Below, piece after piece: positions 36,901 to 50,200 of a stretch of DNA of 64,000 nucleotides. This DNA comes from Chimonanthus salicifolius. Its lineage: Eukaryota > Streptophyta > Magnoliopsida > Laurales > Calycanthaceae. The DNA lies in contig CM023541.1 in assembly GCA_013350335.1 (NCBI GenBank), forward strand, positions 64,359,413 through 64,423,412. Reading direction: 5' to 3'. The position numbers and the translations under genes are program-made. Every line of letters starts with the position of its first letter. Positions within the stretch are counted from its first letter, which is position 1. The notes under the pieces were generated by a model. It was not told the origin of the DNA and ran no database searches. It saw only the letters and a list, made by a program, of their open reading frames with translations.

Positions 36901-39730
36901 TCTGAAAGGCCTAAACTTGTATATGGTGCGTATAGAATTTCATCTTGATTGAATAAGAGAAGTCATGTTTTTTAAAACTTAAATTTTCACATTCATCTAA
37001 AAGTGAAAATTCAACGGGTTAGATCAATTGGCTTTAAAAGTCAAATTGGTGTCAAATTGAGTTTGGGTGTAATTCACAAGGAGGTGCTAGGGAAAATGAA
37101 TCTATTAGGTCTAGTGTAGGCCCCACGAAATGAAGTTCTTATGAGAATTGTTCTTAAGGGATCATATATATATATAGAACGGTTCTATATGATGCTCATA
37201 TGGAAGGATGGGTTTGAGAGGCCTTGGTTTCTCATAAATACACATGTTTAAAAATATTTAAAAGGTGTGCCTTGAATAGAAAAGCACGTGCCTAGAAGGC
37301 CTTGCGCCTGAGGCTCTAAAACCCATTTGTGTGTTGAGTGCACCTTGCACCTTGACTACTACGGGCAGCGCCAGCAGTAGCAACGGTGGAAGCAGCAGCA
37401 GTGTTGCAAATGGCCACAGGTAAAGACACATCCTTTTGCATGGATTTAAAAAATCAAGAAGGAAACAACCATTTACCTGTGTCTGTCTCTCCCTTTCCAA
37501 ATCAAGATTATAACGCAGATCTCTGGTTTTAGCACGCTCAAGCTCCAAGAGTCGCTGTCTCTCAATCTCACGCTCCACTTCACTTGTTCTCTCCCTGAGT
37601 GAACTTTGATCATCAATTATTTGTGATTACAATAAAGCTGGAGGTACATTGATATGCCATACAAGCAAAGTGGAGTTGAAGATGGGACCTATCAAGTTCT
37701 TTGAGAAGCTCTGTTTCCCGTAAAGCTGCCTCTTCTAGAAACTTTTGACGGGCCTGTCTTGCAAGAAGTTTCTTCTGCCTACGGGCAGCTATTTCTTCTT
37801 TAAGTTTCGACTTCTCTCTGGTATGGTAAAATAAGGCAAATAATCCAAACAAAAACTTGGATTAACAAGCAAGTAAATTCAACATCTATTCTGCAGAAGT
37901 GTAAACAATGAAAAATCATGACACAAATGCAAACAGAATCTGAAAGGAAAAAAGAGCAAAATAAAGACATCCATCAGACAGTCCCCGCAGCTACCACAAT
38001 GAACAAAGGTCTTTTCTGGTTGCCTTCCCAGAAAATCAAATTGGTTTAGCAGCGGAAACAGTGGCAGCATTCTCTGTTCATTTGGTCTTTCTAAAGCATT
38101 TGAGGGTTGAATGCTGGGTAACAAATACACAAAAAGACAAAGTGCATGTGACTAATACATAGCGCATAGAATTTAATCCCAATGACCTTAGTTGAAAGTA
38201 GAATTCAATGGAAAAGAATGACTTTCAAAGCTGATCCAGCATTGCAGAATGTGCTCCAAAAATCTTTGTACACAGAAATTTGGACTTTCAAATGCCTATT
38301 CCAACACCAATCCAACTAAGTTATATCCATCAAAGACACCAATTCACAGGTTTGAGTTCCGTTGGGCAGGTTGATTCATGAAAGGAGGAACACATGGCAG
38401 TCATTTTGAGTAGGCAATACACAGCATCACGATCATTTCAAGTGGCAATATTGAATATTGTCCTCTTTCCCCCTCTCCTCTCATGGATCCACCATGGGTT
38501 GTAAAAATAAGTGATAAACCCCATGAGATTATTTAAATTGGACAGCGTGGATGGGGTTGGATGAAATTTTGTCCAAATTGAAGCAATCAACCCAGTGATT
38601 TGGGGCTTCAAAAAATAAACAGTTGGATGAAACCAAATTTTGCAGGCAGCAAACCAGAAGCCTAGAATAGTCTGAATGGTGACAAATTTTCCCGATCTTC
38701 CATCCACATGGTCCCCTTCTGTCCTTGTGATTTTGTAGGCCCTCGGTGGTTGTCATTGTCACGATCATCATCATTATCATCAAAGCCTTGCACTGGCTAT
38801 CTAGTGTCGGCTTTTCGAGTCCTACGTTTCCATTCAACCCCATTGACAATCATGTTTGTTCCATTGTGTCCCGCACTCCCGCCATACCATCTCAATCCAT
38901 GTTTTTTGATGGCCCACACCTTCTCCCAGTACCTTCTATGTATGGCCCCTCCACTCCTCGTATTAGGACTGTTTCTGGTATTCCTTGAATGTAGTCCTCA
39001 CAAAATCATAAAGGTGCCCCCTCCCCCTGTCCCTATCAGGAAATATCCTATTCCATGGTACTGATAATTGGATAGAAGCACTCTAAGTTCGAAGCATCAA
39101 AATCATGTTACCTCTAAATTAATGGTTATTGAAATAAACTAAGATGATTCGGGGGCCACCCCTAATCCACAGCGAAACCTTCCCACAGTAGTGGTAGTTC
39201 CAGGTGGACCAGACATGAAGGGCTGCATAATGAGACTCAATCAGATGGGATAAAAGAAAAAGGGAGACAAAAAGAAAGAAGAATGTGGGTGACAAGCTTT
39301 TATCATTAGAGCTCTACTTACAAGGAACGAATGCTATGCTTAATTTGCTGCAGACGATTACCATCCTTTACATACGTGGCTGCATTTACTACAAACATGA
39401 GTCCAAGTATGAGAAACAAATGAGAAGGCAAGAGTATGAAAATGTCAATTGGCAGCATTCCAAATTGAAATTTAAAAAGAAAAACAAGTCAGTCATTACT
39501 GTGTAAAAGGGGAGAGTCGAGAGACCGGCCTATTTCTTCAGTTGAACTTTGAGATACTTCCTGCATTGCTTGTTCTTTTTGAAGCAGGTCCATTTCTATT
39601 TCAGCTTCTTCTAGTTCCTAAAACACATGCTCAACAAATAAATATTACGGGCCTAGTATGTCAACAAGACTCAAAAGATAAAAAGGAATTAAAATACTTT
39701 TGAACAGAGGAATTAAATATATCAACAAGT

Positions 39731-39775
<45 letters not shown>

Positions 39776-42700
39776 ACCATAGCCTCTTGATCCATTTTCT
39801 TTGAGAAGAAATCGAAGTATGACTGAACAGAAGTCAGTGTAGCAAGGACCTAAAAAATAAATCAAAGATATAATGTCAGAGAAGTTCATCAACTACTACA
39901 ACTTATCAACAAATACAAGCAAACAGTGCAGCCATAAGAAAAGAACTTCAAGAATAAAAGAAAAAACAGACAATAGTCCATGCTCCTACAGAATTCTCCA
40001 ACATATATCTCATTTGTACCTTCTACATAATTTAATGAATTCATTTGTTACTGTTTCAATATTATATATATAGGGTTTAGGGTTGGAAGGGTTACTCTTC
40101 TAAAATCGATATTGATCAACCTTCCCACTTATTTACTGTCTCTCTTTGAAGTAGCCAAAGGTGTGGCCAATTCAATGGAAAACACTCTTTTGGAGGTTCC
40201 TTTGGGGAGATCAGGAGATGAAGAAAAAGGGTCATTTGGTAGGTTGGTCAGAGGTTACTAGAGACAAATCTAAAGGTGGACTGGGCTTGGCCCCTATTAG
40301 ATTGAGGAATGAGGCCTTGTTATGTAAGTGGGATTAGCGCTTTGGGAGAGAATCGAACGCACTATGGGTTCGGATTCTTTCCGCAAAATATGGCACCTCA
40401 GATGTAAATAGGTGGAGATTGGAGGACGAAGTGGAAAAGTTGGGTTCGAGGATCTTGAAAGCTTGGTGGAGGATATGTGAAGGTAGAACGAAGGTCGAGA
40501 GGTTATTCAGGGGGAGGCTTCGCCTTTTGGTTGGGAAGGGTAATCGAACCTTTTTTCTAGAAGGACTTAAGGTTGGGGGATAGATCTTTGAAGGAAATGT
40601 TCCCAAGGCTTTTTAAGGCAGCTAGGTGTAAACATGCTTTGGTAAAAGATGTCTGCTGTGTGGGGGATCAAAATTTTTTGTGGAATATGGACTTCCGAAG
40701 AGAGCTTAGGGGCTTTAAGGTGGAAGTTTAAATGATCTGTTAGCCCAGTTGGATGAATTTCCTTTGGATTTAGAAGGGGATGACGAGTTGGTGTGGACGG
40801 ATGAGGCATCGGGGACCTTTTCGGTGAAATCTTGGTTGATTTGGCTTCTCAAAGTGATAGTGGATCGATCGGACCTCTACCCCTTATCTGGAAGAGCGTG
40901 GCGCCTCCTAGGGTACAAATGTTCTTATGGTGTTGTGCCAAAAGGGATATTTTAACTAGAATGAACTTGAGGAGAAGAGGCCTTTTAAGTTTGGATGGAG
41001 ATACTAGTTGCTCCCTTTGCAATGTGGCCGATGAAACAATTGATCATCTCCTCGTTACTTGCCCCCTTTCTTGGAGGCTGTGGAGTGCCTTTTTGAATCT
41101 TATGGGAGTTTCTTGGACCAGCCACGGTTCTTGGGATAGATTGATAGAATCCTAGTTTGTTCATTGACTTTGGCAGTGGAGGAAACTCGCAAGGGTTTCG
41201 ATCCCATCGGTAGTTGTGTGGACCATTTGGAAGGAGAGGAACTCTAGGATCATTGAGGGGAAATTGACGGATTTTAGTGAGCTTTTTTCAAAAAGCAAAA
41301 TGGAGTTTGAGCTCTTGGTTGTGCACTAACAAGGAATTTAAAGATCTTAGAGACAGGGACTTATGTCAGGCCTGGGAGGGTTGTTTGAAGCCTATTCCTC
41401 AAATGAAGAAAAAGATGGTTGAGTGGTCTCCACCTTCTATGGGGACCTTGAAGTTTAATGTGGATGGTGCTTCTCGGGGTAAACCCTGGTCCGATAGGAA
41501 TTGGGTGAATTCTCAGGGATCATGCGGGCTCCACATGTGTTGTCTTCTCGGAGTATGGATCAAGGAATCTAATGACGCGGAACTTCTTAGCATCCGGAGA
41601 GCCTTGGCCTTAGGTACGAGTTTAGAGGGAGTTAGATTAGTTATAAAAAGTGATTCATTTAACGCTATCAAATGGGCCAGGGGAGTGAAGCGTCCTCCAT
41701 GGAGGCTAATCACTCTAGTGAGGGAGATAAAGGGTCTAATATAAGGTTTGGAGGTATCCTTCAAGCATGTCAGTCGTTCTGCCAATGGAGTGGCAGACTT
41801 CTTTGCAACGAATGGCGTTAAAGGATCGATATTGGGAGTTTTCCATTTGCCAGGAGGATTAATTGCTTTGTGTTGTACTCTCTTTATGCTTTCTGGAGTT
41901 TCTTTTTTCTTTTGGGCCTAACCCTCTTAGGACTTTTTGTTCTTTTTCTTTCTTCTCTTTGTATCTTTGTGCTTTTTAATAAAATTTCTATGTTACCGCT
42001 CAAAAAAAATATACATATATTATATTGCTGATAACAGGCTTCGCTAGAGACTATGACGCTAACAGGCCAGAAATTTTGAAGGTTGGAAATTTATTCAAAA
42101 TTTGGAAGAGACAAATGGGAATGAAAACAAATCCAGATAAACCCAAGAAACTCATGATACCATTACGATCAAGATGATCCCTAGCACACTAGGGGCTCTA
42201 AGTTGCATCGATATAGTTGTAAGTGTTGGAGTCTGACATGGTGCGAGATGTTGGACTCCTTAATTAAAAAAAAAAAAGAGAAAGGACAAGGGAGACGGAA
42301 CCAAAATAAATTTAAATCTAAATTTATTTTAAATGAAAATGATGTGTGAGAATAAGACTAATATAAAATAGTTTACTATTTTTACTCTAAACATTTAGGT
42401 GACAAATATGTGAATATTTTAATTAGGCTTTAAGAGGGGAAATTTGAATATTTTAGTAATTTTAGAAAACAATGATAAAAAGCACTAGAAGAGTCCAAAA
42501 GAACATATGCAAGTGTCTGAGGTCTACAAGTGTCTAACCAGGTGCCTCATACATCTTGAAGCGTCTGTGCAACATATTTGGACTACAGGGTAATACCTTG
42601 TGTACATTGGGATTAGCTGTCAGATGTGAACCAACAATCAGATTTTAAAGCCATGATCCAAAAGTGAAAATCAACAATGAAAAAAGGTGGTTTTCTATTA

Positions 42701-44184
42701 GAAACTTTATGCCTACTGCACGTGCTTTCAGCAAACTTTATGCATTCAAAACATCACAATGATCGTCCAGAATGGGGAAACTGAAAATTAAAAAATTAGG
42801 GAAGTCTGTTTTCTGATCTTCAAATTTCAATACATCAAGTTACCACTTAAGGAATCACTCGAGAAAAAAATTCTAGAGTGGGAACATATGATTCTTTCCA
42901 AATGGAGAAACAACACCTACCATTATTTTGGATTTTTTCTAGCTCAACCAGAGCAGAGAGAGAGATGAGCGTCTCTAGTTAAAGGTTTAAATTTGAGCCA
43001 AGTGTCCCTGGTGTAGTCACAGATCTGTATACGTCTGGAACACTATTCCTAGGCATTCTTCGCTTTCTTCATTTATTTCAGTGCTGGAAACCCACCTTTG
43101 AAATCGAACCCATAAATTAGATCAAAGAGTTCTAATTCCGAGTATGCAGAGTAATACCCTACTACCCACTTTACTGTAGATCATCTTATATAACAGTTTT
43201 TCCTTTCAACCAAATAATCAATCCTAAAACATGGATAGGTGGCAACTGCAAATACCAAAAAAATCATAAATTGACAACAATTGATACATCATAAATGATC
43301 ACACTGCATACCTAATTCCAGAAACTTGGAAAGTGATTTTTTTGTTCATGGAGTCATAAGTTTTAGTCAGAATACGGAATCATATTATCACAGTTGAACG
43401 ACAACATATAGAGAAAGGAATAGCAAATGATGTTGCAATAGTGTATTCTGATTCTTAAAAGAAATGCCCAGCATACTAATTAATCTGTCCATGGATGCAT
43501 TACATCAAGATGAAATCAATACTTAAAAAAATATTTTTGGAGTTTCTGACCTGAAGAATCGACTCACGAGTATGTCTGAAGTTAGGGTTGCTGATTTCTG
43601 AAGTAGATTTTGACGATAGTGCATCTCTAATGACCTTCGACACAAAAGGAAAAATGTGGATCTTTCAGGAATTTTCAATAAATAACTTACAGATGTCATT
43701 ACAAGAAATGAGGTGAAATTGACAATTCACTGAAGTAAAAAGCAAGGTGAATATCTAAAATGTTACCAAGGAATTTGTAAGATGGACCTTATAGGAAGAA
43801 CTATCGCATTATTAAAGAACAGCTTTCAGAGATTTCATGACTAGCGGAAAGCCTACCTCTTTTGCATCATCACCTTCAATTCGAAGTGTACATAAAGCTT
43901 GACAGACCTTCCTCTCCATATCACCAATCCTTCCTTCTAAAAGAAAACAATGTTTTGTGAGGCATCCTTTAACACATCATATTTAGGTATCCTATTTCAT
44001 TGACAGAGTAATCTAGAGAATGTGGAAGTCTGTAATTGCATGTACGTGTGTATTCAGCTGGGAACACACTGATGGTTCTCAAGGTGAGAATCCCTCATGC
44101 CCCCACACCAACTACATCCCCATGAATTGGATCTCACACCCGAGTTACACCCTCAATTGTATTGAACTGAAAAAAATGTTCCCC

Positions 44185-44223
<39 letters not shown>

Positions 44224-47200
44224 CCATGTAGAGTCAGTCAATGAAATTACAGAGCCATGTCATTTGTATAATGCTTCTATATTTCATACGTGCATAGTTT
44301 AATATCATCTCACAAGTACAAGTTCTTATGCTTTTCAAAAAATCTAATTATTGAATCAAGATGATTTTGGTTGGCACCATAGATCTTCTAACCAACCAAA
44401 CCACATGATCAGTGGGGGGGTCCACATTGAGTTCTCTCTGTAAAAATCCCTAATGCAGTGTGTTGCTGACCACTGCCCTACATAATCTCAATAGTATTGT
44501 TGTTCATGATGACATCCTAAGACCTTTTAGGGTACCAAAAGCTTAACAACAGAACCAAGGATCCCCTGGAACCAAAGAATGCCAGCAAGTTTCTTTTGTT
44601 TTCCGGTGGATGGATAAGTTGTTTGTGCCTTTGTGGAATCAACAACCTCCTTAAAAGGGGTTGAAGGGCCATATGAGAAGTTCTAGGGAATTCTCCACTG
44701 TTAACCAAACGAAAAGATTGTATGGAACCACATTCCAGGACACCAAGGACCTGTGGCCTTTCCCAGGTACGGAAATCGGAAGAAGATAACTGTGGGAGTT
44801 GGAAGAAACCATCCAAGTCACTCTCCTTCCATTTCTCCTGAAGTCATTCCAACCATAACCAGTCAAGACTGGTATTGTTAGAATTTCTGAAAAAAAAACT
44901 GTTATTTCTGCAAAGGCATGCTTCAGAATGTCTGAACAATAGCTGAAACAAGCCACAGCACTCTTTCTCATACCAACTACCACACAGGCCCCAGGAGTGC
45001 TTTTGAATGGAGTACCTAATTCCAGAATTCCATGGATCCAAGCAGACCTCTAGTCAGTTTGCAAATTACTATGCAGCAAAAGATTCCTAGAGGAGTTACC
45101 AGCAGTGGACATTCCTAATGCTTCCAAGTTTCTCCAAACACTTTGAGGTATCAAAGCAATATCCTCAGCTGTGGAGTGTAGGCATGCCCTGGCAAGAAGA
45201 GCCAATGAGAGCTGTGCTAATGGCCCTTCAGACATAGGATAGGCAAGTGTTCCCAAACCACGAAGAATATTATCTGCTTCCCCAAGAAATGATTGTAGTT
45301 GGCCGCGATTCGCAAATGGAATATAGTCCAACAAGAGTGACATTGCATGAGTCTTCAAAAGCATGGCTGGGTCAGATGACACTAAAGATGCCACCTTATC
45401 CCATGTACTTGAAACCAAAAGAGAAATGATAGACTCTGGAATGGGTATAACTGTTTCAGGTGGAACCAACTCTTTACTAACTGTATAGGATATTCTCACT
45501 GCTACATTTGCATCTTGTCCAACGAGTCTTCCTAGGTGTTGAATGGCAACAGACCGCTGCTCTGGTTCCGAATGTCCCAGCATTGTACAAAATAAATCAA
45601 CTAGTGAAGCTTCATTTCCATGCAGGTTACCGGTACCTCTCATGAATAGAGTTGATAGCCATTTATCAGTCTGAAGTCGCCATGAAATTCTTGGAGCATG
45701 ACAACAAAAATCCTTAATTGCAGAACATAGAGTAGGTAGCACATGGTCTAGAGAAAAACATTGAGGCAACCCAAGTACATAGTCAAGCATGGTAGATGCC
45801 ACTTGCCAGCAATGATTTTTCTGAAGCATTATAACAGCTCCAACAAGCCCCTCAATAGAATTTCTCCAATGCCTGGAATGATCACTTGAATCAGATGTAA
45901 CAGTATTTGTACTATCATCATTTTCATTAGCAGCAACAAACTGACCAACGGATGAGAAACATCTCGAGTACATAAAACATTTTGATGATGTGAGCATCAG
46001 TTTCATTGCCAGTTGATGATGAAGTTTCCAACATAACTCAATGGTCGGATTGAGCTTGGAAATTAATTCCTCTAATCCTTTAGAGAATTCTATTTCATCA
46101 GATGATAGGCCATGAACATCCTCATTTGAGGAAGTACTTTCATTGTTCTCTTGAGCATCATCCATAAAACATGAGGAATTTGAAAAGTTTCCAGGGCTTA
46201 CACCAGAATCTATTTCTGATAAGTGGGAGTTCTGCCCTGGAATTGTAATGCCAAAAATTCTTAAAGACTGAACTAACAAGAGCTCACTGCTTTCCATGAT
46301 ACTTTGAAATGCACAGAGATAGTCATACCAAGAAGGTGTTGGCTCAAAAGTGGCAAAGTCAGCCCACAACAGTAATGACTGTAAAATCTCCTTCTTTCTT
46401 GGGAAGGATAAATCAGGGAAGAGTGAACCTAAAACAAAAATTGCAAGTGCTCCCTGGGATACTTTTGCTGCAGGACCATTCTGACTTTCATTTCTGGCCC
46501 TGATATCAATGAAAAGTTCATTGAAACATAAAGCCTCAAAATTAAGGCAAGATGATTCATCAGTTGACTCTTTTTCCCGAATTCGGTGCCGTCCCCAAAG
46601 CATATGAAATGAGAGGCTTCAATAAGCGCAATATAGCATCAAGAAAAGGTACATCACAGTAAGTGCTTCTACATAACGAAACCAATATTTGTACTACCCT
46701 CGGTATCTCTGGCAGCATTGCTTCCATGTGTTCAACCACAATAGCTTCGAGTGTGTAAAGAACAACAACTTTGGCATTTTTAGCAGTATATCCTTTCCGA
46801 TGATCATTGCCATTACCAATACAAGGCTGGTGCTTTTCTATTTTAAGAAATGGCCACACACACATTTCTGAAAGCCAACATAATAAATCTGGAATTGCAG
46901 TGGAAGGAAGAGATTTCAACTGAAATCCGACAGCCTCCAAAATAATCTCCCCAAAGGTTCCAAACTGCTGCTTCATATTCGGAAAGAACTTATGAAGATC
47001 AGGATAAATGACATGAAAAGACCCTTCACAATGCACAACATCTTTATCAGCCTGGAGAGCATGTTCTGTTTCTGATTGCTCCAATTTTGGAGTTTCATCC
47101 TTTTGGTTGACTATATTATCTACTAGTGCAAGTTCATCTCCAAAAATGGATAGTAAGCATGTAAGCTGCGACAAATCAGAGGCAAAAAATAAGTGCTGCT

Positions 47201-50200
47201 TCAGATATTGCTTTGCAAAACGTGATATAGCCATCCACCCAAGGAACCGAACAAGTGGATATTGGCTAGATGAAAATTTAGGTATTCTCTGCATCCAGGA
47301 GGAAGGTGGAATTAAACTTTGGTACTGAAATCCATTTCGGGAATTAATTGTAAGGTCTTTCTCATCACTGCTGCCACTAGATGCAATGACCAATCTCTGA
47401 AGAAGAACCCAGCGACGTTGTACTCCATGCACTCTCTCTGGATCCAACTGCAGGTTTCCCTCTTTGAGTTGATGATAGAAAGAAGTAAGCAATCTATTAA
47501 GATATCCAGCAGATCCTAGTATGATGTCAATCACTTTCTCGGGAGGACAGAATAACTCAGTGGCACAGTGTAAGAGAAACAATAGGCTTTGCATAAGAAT
47601 TTCATGCATTGAGTGCTGTTCCCTTTGCAAGCGTTGGACAAGAAAGTGGCACAATAAAGCTTGATTTTGTCGAACTAATGTGACTGCATCTGCAGAGTGT
47701 ATGTCTAACGAGGAGATCTGTATGCCTTCTCTATTTTCTCCAGTAGCATACAGAAATTTATCCTCCCCAGAGATACTTTTCTGATACTCCCTATCCAATT
47801 CAGCAGCCTGGAGGAGTATCTGGAGAACAGTTTTGTCCCTTTTCCTTTCAAGATCAAATATAGTTTCCAAGTCATTATTATTTTTAGTACACACCCCTTC
47901 CAGCTCAGTAATATCATACTTTTGAGGAACCTTGGCCTCCCTAGTGTTCACTTGATTGGTAAGCTTAGGAGATGCTCGGAATGCCAGCATAAAAAAGGGA
48001 TTGACATAGCACTCTGCAGCTAAAAGTAATGAATCAATGGCAGCATCATGACCCTCCGGTGTAAGCTCATGCTGGGAGTGCAATTCCAAGGTTAAGCGTT
48101 GAAATTCAGAAGCCCTAAGCTCACAATCTTGATAGTTCACAAGTTGTAGATAATCTGCCTGCAAATTGAAGTACTCAACAGAAAAACCACTATCTAGAAT
48201 TAAGACATCCTGAAAGCGGTTCTTTAGATTCTTCTCACTCAGTTGTTTCCCATCTTTGCTGGCCTCAACATGACTAGATTCTTGAATGATTTTATCTGGA
48301 TTGTTTTCTTCGAATATGCTATTTAGGTTCCTCAGCATCATATTTTTCAATTCTGGTGGGATAAATAGAAGACTTGCATCTTCATACGCATCTGCCTTCA
48401 CATTTGCTTCCGATACATCAGTCTTTATATCAGATTCATCTGGAACATTTGTTTTGCCAGACACACCAAAACGACTTGACAAATAAATAGATGAATTAGT
48501 TGAAGATTCTTGCTCAACCAGTTTAGCAGCTGAACATTTGCAAAGATCAATTTCAGGAGGCAAAGGAATGTGTGGTCCCAAAATAGATAGTAGTACACTG
48601 CAACATTGATCATGGAAGGAACCAATCACTTCAATACCAATTCAAAAGAAGAATAAAAAATGGAGACAGCATAACCTTGTAAGATTATTACCTTGGAGCA
48701 ACAGATCCTCGCCTCCATTCCAATTCCAATGATGGAAGAACAGCAGGCCTTGCCACTGCTTTACGAATAACATTAAGTGCAATAGCACAGTTCTGTTCCT
48801 CCTTCTCCATAAATATGGCAGAAACATCACCAAAAGCAATTGTGTTCCTCACAGCAGTTATGGCAGGGTCAAGAAAAGGCTCCAGCATTTCCACAAGAAA
48901 TAATAGTCTGCGCTTAACTTCCTGAAAAGTGTACAATAAGCAAGGTCAACAAAAACTTCTCTGTCATTGTCAAGGTCATATTAACTGATTAGGTTCTGCT
49001 GAAAGATTTAAGAAAATAAGGTTGCATTGAGGTTGGTGAATGTTGCAAGATTTTCTAATAAAACCAGGAGAGTGCGAGGGAAAGAGTCTTCAACATTGCA
49101 AAATCGTATAATTGTCTATCAATACTGTTACATCAATACAATACAATACAATGGCACTCTACGAAACAAATCCTAAATAGAAGCAACAGAGGAAAGAAAC
49201 CTTAAATTTTGGTAGTATATCATCCATATGCCCAGATAAAGCCAGTATGGTGTATTTCAAAGCAGCACGAGCTCGAGCAATAGAATGGCGTGCACCCTGA
49301 AATACACATCAAAACAATCAAATGATAACAGGGACACACAAAAATAATAATAATAACAAGAAGGAAGCCAGCAATGACCTTTAATGCATAATAAACCTCA
49401 TTTTCATGCCTCAAGCTGGGTTTCGGTTTTAGGTTAAAGATTTAGGGTTCTGGTCATTTATCTGGTCAAATGCTTCCTATTCTTCAGCATGGGAGATGCC
49501 AAGAGAAAGAACATATTATTTTAAAATGTTTTCACTTTTAGCTTTCAGTTTCCTAACACAATTCTAGAAGATGATAAACTGATCAGAAAGAATTGCCAAA
49601 ATATAAACTATAACTATCAGAGTGACACTTCTGCTGGATGTACCCTGTAGTAACAAGATCAGTATGATTAGAAAACTTTTTAGTTAGTGGGAAAACGGTT
49701 CATCAACATCATCATCAAAGTCATTTACCGCATCGATCTGGCTTCGCTGTTTTGAGTTCTACACTTAATTTTCCACTTAACCCAATCAAAAATCACGTTT
49801 AGTGTCAGTTTTAATTTCCGATGTCCTTCCTAACCACATTGATCCAAGTCTTTGATGGCTTCCCTCTTCTCCTAGTACCTGCTATTAGTGATCCTTTGAT
49901 TCTTTGTATTAAAGAAATTTCTGCTCTTCTGCTTGTGCCCAAACCATCAGTCGATCTTGAATGCCATTCTTTTTTGGGTAGTGGGGAAATAAGGTTCTGA
50001 TATTAAATTAATGTAACGATAAGATTAAGTTTCAAATAACTTCTTGAAAAGGAGACAAAATCCTCTTCTGGACAGACTTGTGGCTTGGAGAAAGATGCTT
50101 GAAAGATGTCTATCCCAGGGTATATAGGATTGCTAGGAACAAACAAGCCCTAGTCAAGGATTTCTACGAAGTGGAAGATGACAATGTCTCTTAGCAGATA

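Noticed and set aside
39721..39780. CRISPR-like or satellite array
   Set aside because: A simple GA microsatellite; no direct repeats with unique spacers exist anywhere in the window.
40059..42025. ATATTATAT flanks as proof of a LINE TSD
   Set aside because: Both sites lie in TA-rich sequence where a 9-base match is easily accidental, so it is noted only as possible.
44517..45041. Minus-strand open frames just after the 3.5-kb exon, considered as extra exons
   Set aside because: They lie inside the intron 43937-45099. The donor at 45099 joins in phase to the conserved exon at 43936, and none of these frames resembles the family.
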